IMG/VR virus record: IMGVR_UViG_3300042539_001764
Span: 1 to 64,000 of that record
From: a virus
Reading direction: 5' to 3' (one strand)
Length of the DNA: 64,000 bases
This document shows, in pieces, positions 33,913 to 40,371 of this stretch (the stretch's first letter is position 1; each line of letters opens with the position of its first letter). Position numbers and translations under genes: made by a program. The notes beneath the pieces were generated by a model that saw nothing but the letters and a program-made list of their open reading frames with translations, had not been told where the DNA came from and ran no database searches.

Positions 33913-34125
33913 ATGGAAAACAAAGAAATCATTCATCTTGCATACGAATATGCAGATTCATTTACAAGTGGCTTTATATTTAGCGAGGATAATTTAATTG
34001 ATTTTGCGAAGGCAATTTTAAATTATTCTGCAGCAATAAAGCCCCAGCCTTTTTATAAAGACGAATTCACTGAAAGCTACATTAAAGAGCTAGCAAGTTC
34101 TACACACTACGAGGTTCAACAATGA
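33913..34125 (+). CDS. Small acidic protein
   Basis: A 70-residue protein (ENKEIIHLAYEYADSFTSGF). Start taken as ATG 33913 rather than the TTG two codons earlier. Its TGA overlaps the next ATG. Function unknown. Confidence 0.5.
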   Translation: MENKEIIHLAYEYADSFTSGFIFSEDNLIDFAKAILNYSAAIKPQPFYKDEFTESYIKELASSTHYEVQQ

Positions 34126-34241
34126 CTCAAGAACACCCAATTACTCCGCCGCCTGAGCTACTCCGTCAGTGGCGCACGGACGCACAAGAGGTTTTGCCGA
34201 GTGATTCTTACTTTTACATCGCCACCCAAGCCGCCCGATGA
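34122..34241 (+). CDS. Short HPITPPPEL-type peptide
   Basis: A 39-residue peptide with the opening HPITPPPELLRQW, an N-terminal tag that I recognise from many small picocyanobacterial and cyanophage proteins. Function unknown. Starts and stops overlap both neighbours (ATGA). Confidence 0.55.
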   Translation: MTQEHPITPPPELLRQWRTDAQEVLPSDSYFYIATQAAR

Positions 34242-34756
34242 CTGATTACACAGCAACGACCGATCAATGGGCCGACACGGAGCATTGGGCTCGGCACAAC
34301 GGCAACGCTCAAGCTTGCATCCTTGAACTCCGCGCCAGAATCGAGGTGCTAGAAAATGCGGCTCAGAAGCACATCGTCGAAACCACTTCAAACATTCTTG
34401 CCTTATTTGGACGGGTTGAATCGTTAGAAGCTGCTGAACGCCAAACATCAACGGTCCACCAGATCAGCAAACCTCTGAAACTTACTGCAAAGCAGCAGGC
34501 AGAGTTAAAAGCATTGCTGACGCCCGATTTTAGGGTTGGCATGACGCCAACTTCTACTTCAAGCCAAGTTGGTAGTTCGCTAGTGGATGAGGTAGCCCGT
34601 GCCATTGGTCGAGACGATGAACCCATCAACTGGGAGGAAGAAGCCCGCGCTGCGATCCGCACGGTTGCCTTGTGGCTTAACGAAGCTCCGTTGCATCTTT
34701 ACCCCGGTGATCGCGGCACCATTGTCAATACTCTTTATGACCAAGCGAATCAATGA
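34238..34756 (+). CDS. Uncharacterised coiled-coil protein, cyanobacterial type
   Basis: A 172-residue protein starting with a WADTEHWARHNGNAQACILELRARIEVLE-type region (split: WADTEHWARHNG at residues 11-22, CILELRARIEVLE near 27-39) found in a cyanobacterial/cyanophage family of small proteins. Coiled coil at about 27-60, a Thr/Ser linker, then a helical C-terminal domain. GC and codon use differ from the neighbouring AT-richer genes. Confidence 0.55.
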   Translation: MTDYTATTDQWADTEHWARHNGNAQACILELRARIEVLENAAQKHIVETTSNILALFGRVESLEAAERQTSTVHQISKPLKLTAKQQAELKALLTPDFRVGMTPTSTSSQVGSSLVDEVARAIGRDDEPINWEEEARAAIRTVALWLNEAPLHLYPGDRGTIVNTLYDQANQ

Positions 34757-34935
34757 ATGACTTCAAATTTGTGCCACTGAACAGCCTTGAGAATCGCCTC
34801 GGTGATGCCCTCGGCCTTGCCATTGCCATGATCCGCGACCCAAGCACCGTGGACAACAAAACCATGGCTCAGATAGAAGCACCATTCAAGGAATGGTGCG
34901 ATGGTCTCGTTGATGGAGGTCTATTCAATGACTGA
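34753..34935 (+). CDS. Small uncharacterised protein
   Basis: A 60-residue acidic protein (LENRLGDALGLAIAMIRDPS). Start overlaps the previous TGA (ATGA). Part of the GC-richer cassette of small ORFs at 34.1-35.6 kb. Confidence 0.5.
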   Translation: MNDFKFVPLNSLENRLGDALGLAIAMIRDPSTVDNKTMAQIEAPFKEWCDGLVDGGLFND

Positions 34936-34985
34936 CATCTTTCCGCCGTGCTCTTGAGTCCCTGCCCGATTAGTCAACATCACTA

Positions 34986-35162
34986 ATGACTGACCAACAA
35001 ATTATCCAGGCGGCACGCGAAGCCGGTCTTTGCTTTCCAACTTGTTGGAGCTTGATAGCCCCTTGGGATCCCACCAGAGACGTCAGCGACGAGTGGGGTG
35101 GCTACGAGCAAGGACAGATGGATAAGCTGCGCCACTTTGCTGAACTGATCAAAGCCTCCTAG
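34986..35162 (+). CDS. Small uncharacterised protein
   Basis: A 58-residue protein (TDQQIIQAAREAGLCFPTCW then EWGGYEQGQMDKLRHFAELI). Belongs to the same cassette; the 'QAAREAG..' start with a short aromatic middle recurs in cyanophage small proteins. Function unknown. Confidence 0.5.
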   Translation: MTDQQIIQAAREAGLCFPTCWSLIAPWDPTRDVSDEWGGYEQGQMDKLRHFAELIKAS

Positions 35163-35179
35163 TCCACCTCGCTAAGACC

Positions 35180-35389
35180 ATGACTGAACTATCTCCCGCC
35201 GCGCAGGCGGTGTTGAAAGCAGCCTGCATCCACCACGGTTTATTCAACGAAGAAATCGTGCAGCGTCGTCGTATGGTTGCCGCCGTCCTGCGGGCTGCTG
35301 CGGATCAGGTGGTCATCAAACTGGCAGGGCTTGGACAAGAAAGCGCCTGGTATCTGGAAGAGATCGCCACCGAGCTTGAAGCCCAGTAG
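35180..35389 (+). CDS. LSPAAQAVL-type small protein
   Basis: A 69-residue protein with LSPAAQAVLKAA at the start and VAAVLRAAADQVV in the middle, a pattern I know from small conserved proteins of marine cyanobacteria and their phages. Function unknown. ATG after GACC. Confidence 0.6.
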   Translation: MTELSPAAQAVLKAACIHHGLFNEEIVQRRRMVAAVLRAAADQVVIKLAGLGQESAWYLEEIATELEAQ

Positions 35390-35410
35390 TCCGATCAACT
35401 AACCACCACC

Positions 35411-35596
35411 ATGACCTTACCAACCAACAGCATTATCTTTCGCGCAGGTCGTGTCCCCGATGAAGTCATCCGCATCGACGCCGAAGGCTTCCACTACCGA
35501 GGCCAGTTCATTGAAGATGCAGGAGAAGCCCACCGCCTGCTGGTGGAGTTTCTACGCAAGCACCAGCCAGATACTGACTGGAAACACGCCAAGTAG
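35411..35596 (+). CDS. Small uncharacterised protein
   Basis: A 61-residue protein with IRIDAEGFHYRGQFIEDAG, a 'GFxYRGxxIEDAxEA' pattern seen in short cyanophage proteins. Function unknown. Ends the GC-richer cassette. Confidence 0.55.
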   Translation: MTLPTNSIIFRAGRVPDEVIRIDAEGFHYRGQFIEDAGEAHRLLVEFLRKHQPDTDWKHAK

Positions 35597-35664
35597 TCAG
35601 ACCCACCTCTAGCTTTTTGCTAATTATCAGGATTTCCAATAAACGCCATTTATCAGGATTCTTG

Positions 35665-35693
35665 ATAAGGCCCCTTAAGGGGCCTTATTATTT
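35665..35693. terminator. Bidirectional terminator
   Basis: ATAAGGCCCC-TTAA-GGGGCCTTAT followed by TATTT. Serves the rightward cassette; it overlaps the end of the leftward small gene. Confidence 0.75.
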
Positions 35694-35833
35694 GTCCAAA
35701 CCGTATCACCTGGCAATGGTTCAAGACCTACGTTCCAAGTATCAAAATCATCTTCGTTGCGAGGATCGTAAACTTCCCCGCTCGCCATCCATCGCTTAAG
35801 CCTTTCCCTTTCCTGCTCCGCAGAAAGCTTCAT
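35675..35833 (-). CDS. Small acidic protein
   Basis: A 52-residue protein (MKLSAEQERERLKRWMASG, then NEDDFDTWNVGLEPLPGD). Its stop lies in the bidirectional terminator. Clean ORF below common length limits. Function unknown. Confidence 0.55.
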   Translation of the reverse strand: MKLSAEQERERLKRWMASGEVYDPRNEDDFDTWNVGLEPLPGDTVWTNNKAP

Positions 35834-35837
35834 GATC

Positions 35838-35880
35838 GGCTAGCTCTGTATTGCCCGAGTCTAGCTAGCCCCGTATAAGC
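35838..35880. repeat. Two GGCTAGC..CGTAT elements
   Basis: GGCTAGCTCTGTAT (35838-35851) and CTAGCTAGCCCCGTATAAGC (35861-35880) resemble the tandem units at 41280-41345 (GGCTAGCTCCGTAT). Role unknown. Confidence 0.45.
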
Positions 35881-35905
35881 AAAAGAAAAGGGGCCTTGCG
35901 GCCCC
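35880..35905 (-). terminator. Terminator for the short leftward ORF
   Basis: On the minus strand GGGGCC-GCAA-GGCCCC followed by TTTTCTTTT; 6 bases after the stop at 35912. Confidence 0.8.
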
Positions 35906-35911
35906 CTCTCT

Positions 35912-36040
35912 TTACACCCTCCGATACCTCGCTTTCCCTTCAGTTACATAGGGAGATGACGCGCCTCGCGGGAGACCATGCCTAGCTCCCTGGCTAAGCC
36001 ATACGGCTTTGCCCGCATCATCAGAAGTGTCCACCCTCAC
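35912..36040 (-). CDS. Short basic ORF with GTG start
   Basis: A 42-residue frame read from GTG (RVDTSDDAGKAVWLSQGARH then LPRGASSPYVTEGKARYRRV). The frame stays open further upstream (GPSGLIAALVFGRA) but has no ATG, so the true start is unclear. The terminator directly after the stop supports a real 3' end. Confidence 0.4.
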   Translation of the reverse strand: MRVDTSDDAGKAVWLSQGARHGLPRGASSPYVTEGKARYRRV

Positions 36041-36140
36041 GGCTCGCCCGAAGACGAGAGCAGCAATTAAGCCGCTAGGACCGAGTGCTCAGAAATCATA
36101 ACACGCCAGGTCCGTTCGGCAGCTCCCTGGAAATTCATGG

Positions 36141-36175
36141 CACAATGGGCATTGCGCTTCCAGAGATGGTTGCGC
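36141..36175 (+). promoter_or_regulatory. -10-like CACAAT plus GAGA-capped hairpin
   Basis: CACAAT (36141-36146), 7 bases, then GCGC-TT-CCA-GAGA-TGG-TT-GCGC (36154-36175), a symmetric stem with a U-U internal loop and a GNRA tetraloop. Leads the RlpA-like gene; the rest of the leader is pyrimidine-rich. Confidence 0.5.
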
Positions 36176-36200
36176 CCTCGCTAGCTCTCTCTCCTTCTTA

Positions 36201-36551
36201 ATGAAACGACTTTTTCTTTCCTTCCTGCTGCTCTGCCCCTTATCAGTGCAGGCAGCAACGCTCCAATGTGGCCGTGCATCTCACTACGGCATTGGCGATG
36301 GCTATCACGGGCAACGTGCTGCTAATGGTTCCCGCTTTGATGCCTATGCCCTCACTGCTGCCCACCCCTGGCTTCCATTTGGCACGAAAGTGCTTGTAAA
36401 GAACCGTAACAATGGAAAGGCCGTGGCGGTGACAATCACTGATAGAGGCCCTTACGCTCATGGGCGCATCCTCGATCTGTCTTACGGCAGCTTCTCTCGC
36501 ATTGCTTCCCCTTCCCAAGGCGAAGCTTCCATCTGCATTTCCAAACTATGA
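36201..36551 (+). CDS. RlpA-like double-psi beta-barrel protein, secreted
   Basis: A 116-residue protein with an N-terminal signal peptide (KRLFLSFLLLCPLSVQA, cleavage near residue 19). The mature part is an RlpA-type double-psi barrel: ASHYGIGDGYHGQRAANG, YALTAAHPWLPFGTKVLV, VTITDRGPYAHGRILDLS. RlpA proteins are septal peptidoglycan enzymes or binders of naked glycan strands. A secreted phage version may act on cell wall during infection, or in superinfection. Its stop overlaps the next ATG. Confidence 0.85.
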   Translation: MKRLFLSFLLLCPLSVQAATLQCGRASHYGIGDGYHGQRAANGSRFDAYALTAAHPWLPFGTKVLVKNRNNGKAVAVTITDRGPYAHGRILDLSYGSFSRIASPSQGEASICISKL

Positions 36552-36736
36552 AAGACGCTGCTTCGTTCCTGCTGGTGAGCATGGTCTTCGGACTTGGTGC
36601 TTTCGCCATTGCTGCAGCCCCTCATGTGCAGCCAAACAAGGCAGGCCTTGACAAGTGCATGCAGCTTCACCCCGAACGCTACTGTCGCATTGCTAACGGC
36701 TTCCCCGTACCAAGGTTTGACACCCAGGCTAAATAG
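36548..36736 (+). CDS. Small secreted Cys-pair protein
   Basis: A 62-residue protein with a signal-type N-terminus (SFLLVSMVFGLGAFAIAAA) and a short mature part with two cysteines (DKCMQLHPERYCRIANGF). It overlaps the RlpA-like gene by 4 bases, so both may act in the periplasm. A similar small gene lies at 41955-42119. Confidence 0.6.
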   Translation: MKDAASFLLVSMVFGLGAFAIAAAPHVQPNKAGLDKCMQLHPERYCRIANGFPVPRFDTQAK

Positions 36737-36760
36737 CTCTATTATCCCCTCGGAATGTTC

Positions 36761-36789
36761 GCAAGGCCCTTCGGGGCCTGCTTCTTTCT
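36761..36789 (+). terminator. Terminator with UUCG tetraloop
   Basis: GCAAGGCCC-TTCG-GGGCCTGC then TTCTTTCTT. Confidence 0.85.
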
Positions 36790-36799
36790 TCGATCCTCC

Positions 36800-36811
36800 G
36801 CTGGCGACAGC
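36800..36811 (+). promoter_or_regulatory. GCGA-capped leader hairpin
   Basis: GCTG-GCGA-CAGC, 5 bases after TTCGAT (a weak -10). ATG follows 5 bases later. A shorter version of the leader hairpin seen elsewhere. Confidence 0.4.
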
Positions 36812-36816
36812 TCCTC

Positions 36817-37230
36817 ATGACTACCACCACCAAATCATCAGGGCATTTTCGCATCACGCAGAAAGCCCAAGAGCATCTCGGTCTGCAAGTGCTAAACGTG
36901 CTTCAGCACGTTGTAGTGATTCGCACTAACAAAGGCCCTCGTTTCGTCTCTCGCAAATACTATTTCGATGCATGGGAGATCGCCCAGCGTCGTTCACGCG
37001 CTCGTGGTTGCATCGCCCAGAAAAATGGCGAGCATTCCTGGCTGGTGTTTGATCCGCACACTGATAGCGATCACCACATTGTCATTCAGCATGGCATGAA
37101 CACTGGCAAAGCTGGATATTATTCTTGCACTTGTGCTGATGCCTATTTTCAGCATGAGCGTGGCATTGAAGCTGATGCCATTCAATGCAAGCACATCATT
37201 GCGGCTCAAATGTGGATGGAAAGGGCATGA
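36817..37230 (+). CDS. SWIM-type zinc finger protein
   Basis: A 137-residue protein. The C-terminus has a SWIM-type metal site: YYSCTCADAYFQHERG then CKHIIAAQ, with C-x-C-xn-C-x-H spacing. SWIM domains bind DNA or proteins and occur in transposon, kinase and phage proteins. The N-terminal half (QVLNVLQHVVVIRT, KGPRFVSRKYYFDAWEI) is not recognised. Confidence 0.65.
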   Translation: MTTTTKSSGHFRITQKAQEHLGLQVLNVLQHVVVIRTNKGPRFVSRKYYFDAWEIAQRRSRARGCIAQKNGEHSWLVFDPHTDSDHHIVIQHGMNTGKAGYYSCTCADAYFQHERGIEADAIQCKHIIAAQMWMERA

Positions 37231-37442
37231 TGCGCTGGTTTCGTCGTCCCAATAGAAAGTCTGTCATTTCCAACAAAACTCGCGTGCTGTTGTCTCAGCA
37301 TTTACGCCCAGAAGGAAGGCCGGTAGCAGAAGCCTTAATGGAAGAAGATGGCGTAATGCTTGAGCGTCTCTTTAATTACATTGGTGATCTGGAAGGTCGC
37401 ATTAAAAGTCTGTCAATTTACATTCACTCTCGCAATCTTTGA
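37227..37442 (+). CDS. Small uncharacterised protein
   Basis: Start chosen at ATG 37227, which overlaps the previous TGA (ATGATG). A 71-residue protein, basic N-terminus, acidic/helical C-terminus (MLERLFNYIGDLEGRIKSLSI). Function unknown. Confidence 0.5.
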   Translation: MMRWFRRPNRKSVISNKTRVLLSQHLRPEGRPVAEALMEEDGVMLERLFNYIGDLEGRIKSLSIYIHSRNL

Positions 37443-37445
37443 ACC

Positions 37446-37652
37446 ATGCCTCTCACAACCACGCAACAGGCTATTGCCAGAATGGTTTCTGACAATGCGA
37501 AGCACAAATGGAAAACTTACGATGCAAATGATCGCGCTTCTGCTCGCAGCTTCATTCTTTCTCGCATTGATAAACCCTCTTATAAAAGCAAGAAAGACTT
37601 ACTCCTGACGCTTGCTGATGCCTTGCAAGATGAAATTTGGAAAGTGCTCTAG
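37446..37652 (+). CDS. Small uncharacterised protein upstream of HicA-like gene
   Basis: A 68-residue protein (TTQQAIARMVSDNAKHKW, then KKDLLLTLADALQDEIWKVL). The stop TAG overlaps the GTG of the next gene. No antitoxin domain recognised, so a toxin-antitoxin pair is only a possibility. Confidence 0.5.
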   Translation: MPLTTTQQAIARMVSDNAKHKWKTYDANDRASARSFILSRIDKPSYKSKKDLLLTLADALQDEIWKVL

Positions 37653-37843
37653 TGGCGCTTAAAGACAATAGGCGACAATTATTTGCGCTCGTTGAAAAGC
37701 ATGGCTTTGCCTTGCATCGTCAAGGAAAGCATTATATTTTCAAGCATTTTTCAGGCAAAATGCTAGTGTGTAGCAAAAGCACAACAGACTGGCGAAGCTT
37801 AAAGAATGTAGAGCGTGATATTAAGCGAATCTTGTCTTTGTAA
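37652..37843 (+). CDS. HicA-like mRNA interferase fold
   Basis: Start chosen at GTG 37652; a TTG lies 5 codons upstream. About 63 residues with the HicA pattern: LVEKHGFALHRQGKHYIFKH, FSGKMLVCSK, LKNVERDIKRIL (dsRBD-like fold with the conserved His in GKHYIF). HicA toxins cleave mRNA; without a clear partner this may be an orphan host-takeover or anti-host gene, or a HicA fold of other use. Confidence 0.6.
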   Translation: MALKDNRRQLFALVEKHGFALHRQGKHYIFKHFSGKMLVCSKSTTDWRSLKNVERDIKRILSL

Positions 37844-37856
37844 CGTTTTATAACAA

Positions 37857-37877
37857 GGGGCCAACAAGGCCCCTTTC
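37857..37877 (+). terminator. Rho-independent terminator
   Basis: GGGGCC-AACAA-GGCCCC then TTTCT. Confidence 0.85.
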
Positions 37878-37882
37878 TCGTG

Positions 37883-37913
37883 TATTGTTGCAAGGTCTTC
37901 GGCAGCGATGCCG
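37883..37913 (+). promoter_or_regulatory. TATTGT plus GNRA leader hairpin
   Basis: TATTGT (37883-37888), 11 bases, then CGGCA-GCGA-TGCCG (37900-37913). Leads to a pyrimidine-rich leader and CACCATGG. Confidence 0.6.
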
Positions 37914-37929
37914 CCCTCCATTAAGCACC

Positions 37930-38103
37930 ATGGAATTTCTTCCGATTAAGCGTTCTTCACGAACTGGTAAAAGCGGCAGGTTTATTCGTTGCCCTCATTG
38001 CGGCCACATTGAGCTCGTGCATCATTTTGCATGGTCTGCACTTTCTTGCTCTAATTGCAACGCAATGGTTTCTAAGTTTGATTACACAATGGAGAGCAAG
38101 TGA
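37930..38103 (+). CDS. Small zinc ribbon protein
   Basis: Start chosen at ATG 37930 (MEFLPIKRS); the frame is open upstream through the leader hairpin. About 57 residues with CPHC and CSNC pairs 19 residues apart (RFIRCPHCGHIELVHHF, LSCSNCNAM), a rubredoxin-type zinc ribbon. Likely nucleic-acid or protein binding. Its stop TGA overlaps the GTG/ATG region of the next gene. Confidence 0.7.
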   Translation: MEFLPIKRSSRTGKSGRFIRCPHCGHIELVHHFAWSALSCSNCNAMVSKFDYTMESK

Positions 38104-38105
38104 TT

Positions 38106-38366
38106 ATGACAACAATTCCTACCATCCATCTCAATGGCACTGGCGCCACCACGCTGCGTGATGAATACGCTGCTGCTTACGATGCCATCGGCAAGGCAGT
38201 AGATGCGTTAGTAGCAGCTACGTGCAACGCTCGCGATTTTTATCCGCAGGGCACTGATGCCTACTACAAAGCTCGTGATGAGCGTGCAGAAGCTTTCGAC
38301 AAGCTTCGCCAGGCGCAACGCTATGTGGGCGAAATGCTCATGGGCATTTGCGACCAAATGCCCTGA
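38106..38366 (+). CDS. Conserved phage protein, helical
   Basis: Start chosen at ATG 38106; GTG at 38100 is also possible. An 86-residue protein (LNGTGATTLRDEYAAAYDAIGKAVDAL then TCNARDFYPQGTDAYYKARDERAEAFDKL in two blocks). I recognise this 'LNGTGA..L..EY..AY...AI..L' pattern from many phage hypothetical proteins. Mainly helical, function unknown. Confidence 0.6.
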   Translation: MTTIPTIHLNGTGATTLRDEYAAAYDAIGKAVDALVAATCNARDFYPQGTDAYYKARDERAEAFDKLRQAQRYVGEMLMGICDQMP

Positions 38367-38482
38367 AGCCAGAGCTGAGCTAGGCTTCACGAGGCCTAGC
38401 TCTCACAGCGTGCTCTATCGCTGGTAACGCCCCATGAAGAAATCATTGGGAGCCCATATCCTACAGTATTTCTTAAGAAATT

Positions 38483-38683
38483 ATGCCCTTTCCCATTGGT
38501 ACTCTCGTCGATCTCTACGATTTTGGCTTCAAACAATGGAGAGGAGAATACATAGTGGTGAAGCTGGGCGATAACGGCTTGCATAAGATCAAAAATACCA
38601 AGACCAATAGCCAGCAATTCGTTAAAGAAAAAGCTTTGCGCATGGGCAGGCTCGCTCCTTTTCGCATTGAGAGCCTTTATTAA
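38483..38683 (+). CDS. Small uncharacterised protein
   Basis: A 66-residue protein with a beta-rich start (FPIGTLVDLYDFGFKQWRGEYIVV, of which residues 3-20 and 21-26) and a basic end. It resembles the small barrel-type phage proteins that modify or shield translation, but that is only a feeling; no domain assigned. Confidence 0.5.
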   Translation: MPFPIGTLVDLYDFGFKQWRGEYIVVKLGDNGLHKIKNTKTNSQQFVKEKALRMGRLAPFRIESLY

Positions 38684-38692
38684 GCTGTGTAA

Positions 38693-38713
38693 CAGGCCTC
38701 GATAGAGGCCCTG
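38693..38713 (+). terminator. Terminator-like hairpin
   Basis: GGCCTC-GATA-GAGGCC with CA/TG extension. The U-tract is missing (CCATGC), so it is a weaker terminator. Confidence 0.5.
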
Positions 38714-38721
38714 CCATGCTG

Positions 38722-38750
38722 TATTGTTCTTCCCACAGGCGGAGACGCCT
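38722..38750 (+). promoter_or_regulatory. TATTGT plus GAGA-capped leader hairpin
   Basis: TATTGT (38722-38727), 9 bases, then AGGCG-GAGA-CGCCT (38737-38750). The leader continues TCCTCTAACC and ends CACC before ATG. Confidence 0.6.
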
Positions 38751-38770
38751 CCTCTAACCAACCATCCACC

Positions 38771-39157
38771 ATGACTGCCATCGCTCCCCCTCTCCAGGGC
38801 ACCATCCTTCAGCCCGGCACCATACTCTCCAACTCCTGGGGTTATTCCATGACCATCGTTGATTTTTATGTGGTAGTGCGTTGCACGGAGAAAACTGCCT
38901 GGGTGCAGCAAATCCAAAGCCATGAAGTGGACAAAGGGCCTGCTGGTGGCTATGCAGTGCCCGAACTCACTCGCAAGCCATTGATGGTCTTCCAGAATCG
39001 TGCCGATGGTGAAGGTGGTGAGCTAGTGGTGGCTCCGATTAAGAGCTTTCGCATCAGGAAAGACACCGATGGCACTGAATGGCTGTGGAACAGCAAACTT
39101 CAGCGCTCCATGCGCATCTGGAGCGGCAAGCAGATCTACAGCAACCACTGGGACTGA
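38771..39157 (+). CDS. Conserved phage protein of unknown function
   Basis: A 128-residue protein. The block ILSNSWGYSMTIVDFYVVV recurs in a group of phage hypothetical proteins with 'NSWGY..T.VDFY'. Beta-rich, with a short charged loop. Role unknown. Confidence 0.5.
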   Translation: MTAIAPPLQGTILQPGTILSNSWGYSMTIVDFYVVVRCTEKTAWVQQIQSHEVDKGPAGGYAVPELTRKPLMVFQNRADGEGGELVVAPIKSFRIRKDTDGTEWLWNSKLQRSMRIWSGKQIYSNHWD

Positions 39158-39186
39158 TCTTTGTAACGAAATATTTCAATGCAGGA

Positions 39187-39210
39187 GCGGGGCCGAAAGG
39201 CCCTGCTTTG
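39187..39210 (+). terminator. Rho-independent terminator
   Basis: GCGGGGCC-GAAA-GGCCCTGC then TTTGT. Confidence 0.8.
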
Positions 39211-39218
39211 TCGTGCTG

Positions 39219-39246
39219 TATAGTTCTCTCATGAGCGGCGACGCTC
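39219..39246 (+). promoter_or_regulatory. TATAGT plus GCGA-capped leader hairpin
   Basis: TATAGT (39219-39224), 8 bases, then GAGCG-GCGA-CGCTC (39233-39246). Leader ends TTCC before ATGG. Confidence 0.6.
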
Positions 39247-39264
39247 TTCCTTCGCTTTCCTTCC

Positions 39265-39645
39265 ATGGCAATCATTAACCACTCTGTCGAGCAGCTCACC
39301 GGCCCCGGTTACTGGACCAAATTTGAAGGGCTTGAGCGCGTGAAGCTCACTATTACTGTGCCCTCCTGGCACGAGCCCTTCCCTTCTCAACAAAGAGCAG
39401 GAGCTGAAGATCCTCGCTCTCTTGAGCTACACGGCCTCCTCCACGTTTGCCAAACTTGGTACATCAATGGTCCCGTGATGGATCAATGGACCATCAGCAC
39501 TATGTGGGGGCCAATCAAGGTGCCTGCTGGCACTCGCATTGTTTCGGAGCCCCTGCCTGAGAAGTGGGCAGCATGGGAGCAGGAGGCCAGTGAAGGCACC
39601 AAGCAATGGTGGGCCTATTCCAACGGACGCACGGCCTTCTGTTAA
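39265..39645 (+). CDS. Uncharacterised protein
   Basis: A 126-residue, Trp-rich protein (KLTITVPSWHEPF, DQWTISTMWGPIKVPAGTRIV), beta-rich with an acidic C-terminus. No domain recognised. Confidence 0.5.
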   Translation: MAIINHSVEQLTGPGYWTKFEGLERVKLTITVPSWHEPFPSQQRAGAEDPRSLELHGLLHVCQTWYINGPVMDQWTISTMWGPIKVPAGTRIVSEPLPEKWAAWEQEASEGTKQWWAYSNGRTAFC

Positions 39646-39658
39646 GCATTGTTACAAC

Positions 39659-39679
39659 GGGGCCGATTACGGCCCCCTT
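39659..39679 (+). terminator. Terminator-like hairpin
   Basis: GGGGCCG-ATTA-CGGCCCC followed by CTTC. The U-tract is poor, so termination may be partial. Confidence 0.6.
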
Positions 39680-39684
39680 CAGAC

Positions 39685-39712
39685 TATTGTTTTTCCATGA
39701 GGCGCGAGCCTC
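39685..39712 (+). promoter_or_regulatory. TATTGT plus GCGA-capped leader hairpin
   Basis: TATTGT (39685-39690), 8 bases, then GAGGC-GCGA-GCCTC (39699-39712). The leader ends AAAACC before ATG. Confidence 0.6.
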
Positions 39713-39728
39713 TCTCGCTTTTAAAACC

Positions 39729-39938
39729 ATGATCCTCAACGAAACCCAAGCAAAAGCACTGCAGCTCGTCGCTAACGCTGAGCTACGCACGCCAGAACAA
39801 ATGCTTTCTCTTCTCCTCGCAGAAGGCATTCGATTTTATTTTTGTGACTACGAAAGCCCGTTCGGTCACGTAGATCTTGATGCAGACGCAGTTGAAAGAC
39901 TTCTTCGTGCAGACGCCATGCGTTGCGTACAGGGCTAA
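39729..39938 (+). CDS. Small uncharacterised protein
   Basis: Start chosen at ATG 39729; the frame is open 41 codons further upstream through the hairpin. About 69 residues, acidic (NETQAKALQLVANAELRTPEQ, of which residues 4-20, then FGHVDLDADAVERLL). Possibly a helical adaptor. Function unknown. Confidence 0.55.
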   Translation: MILNETQAKALQLVANAELRTPEQMLSLLLAEGIRFYFCDYESPFGHVDLDADAVERLLRADAMRCVQG

Positions 39939-39958
39939 TTCAATTCTTCCTTAAAACA

Positions 39959-40138
39959 ATGCACACTTACTCCGTTACCATTGAACACCGCTACGGTGGC
40001 ATTTACAAAAACTGGCAAACTATCAACTTGGATGCCACTAGCGAAGAAGAAGCAAAAAAGCTTGCAGAATATCGCTTCCCTGAATGTTGGGACGTAGAAG
40101 CAATCCGCGCCATCCGCCACGAATGGGCTGCACTATGA
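39959..40138 (+). CDS. Small uncharacterised protein
   Basis: Start chosen at ATG 39959, giving 59 residues (MHTYSVTIEHRYGGIYKNW, then TSEEEAKKLAEYRFPECW). The frame is open upstream but that part overlaps the previous gene. Function unknown. Confidence 0.55.
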   Translation: MHTYSVTIEHRYGGIYKNWQTINLDATSEEEAKKLAEYRFPECWDVEAIRAIRHEWAAL

Positions 40139-40371
40139 CAGCTCTACAGTCTGGGCTCACTATCAATCAACGCAATCTTCTGCTCTACTATTTAAACCAC
40201 AAGAAAAAGCATGGCGATAAACCATGCCATGTGCCAAGATTTCCTTCGCAAGTTAGTCGGTTTTCTGACTACTTGAGAGCGATGGAAAGGCTAGAGGAGC
40301 GCAAATTGCTTTGCATAGAACGGAATTCTGAAGATTATCTTTCCTGGACCATCGTTGACGCCGAATCATGA
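40135..40371 (+). CDS. Small winged-helix-like protein
   Basis: Start chosen at ATG 40135, overlapping the previous TGA. About 78 residues: NQRNLLLYYLNHKKKHGD, VSRFSDYLRAMERLEERKLL, CIERNSEDYLSWTIVD, the pattern of a small winged-helix domain (helix, helix-turn-helix, beta wing). Could be a transcription regulator. The stop overlaps the next start by 4 bases. Confidence 0.5.
   Translation: MTALQSGLTINQRNLLLYYLNHKKKHGDKPCHVPRFPSQVSRFSDYLRAMERLEERKLLCIERNSEDYLSWTIVDAES

Noticed and set aside
35617-35799. 60-codon rightward ORF around a terminator
   Set aside because: It passes through the bidirectional terminator and conflicts with a better leftward ORF.
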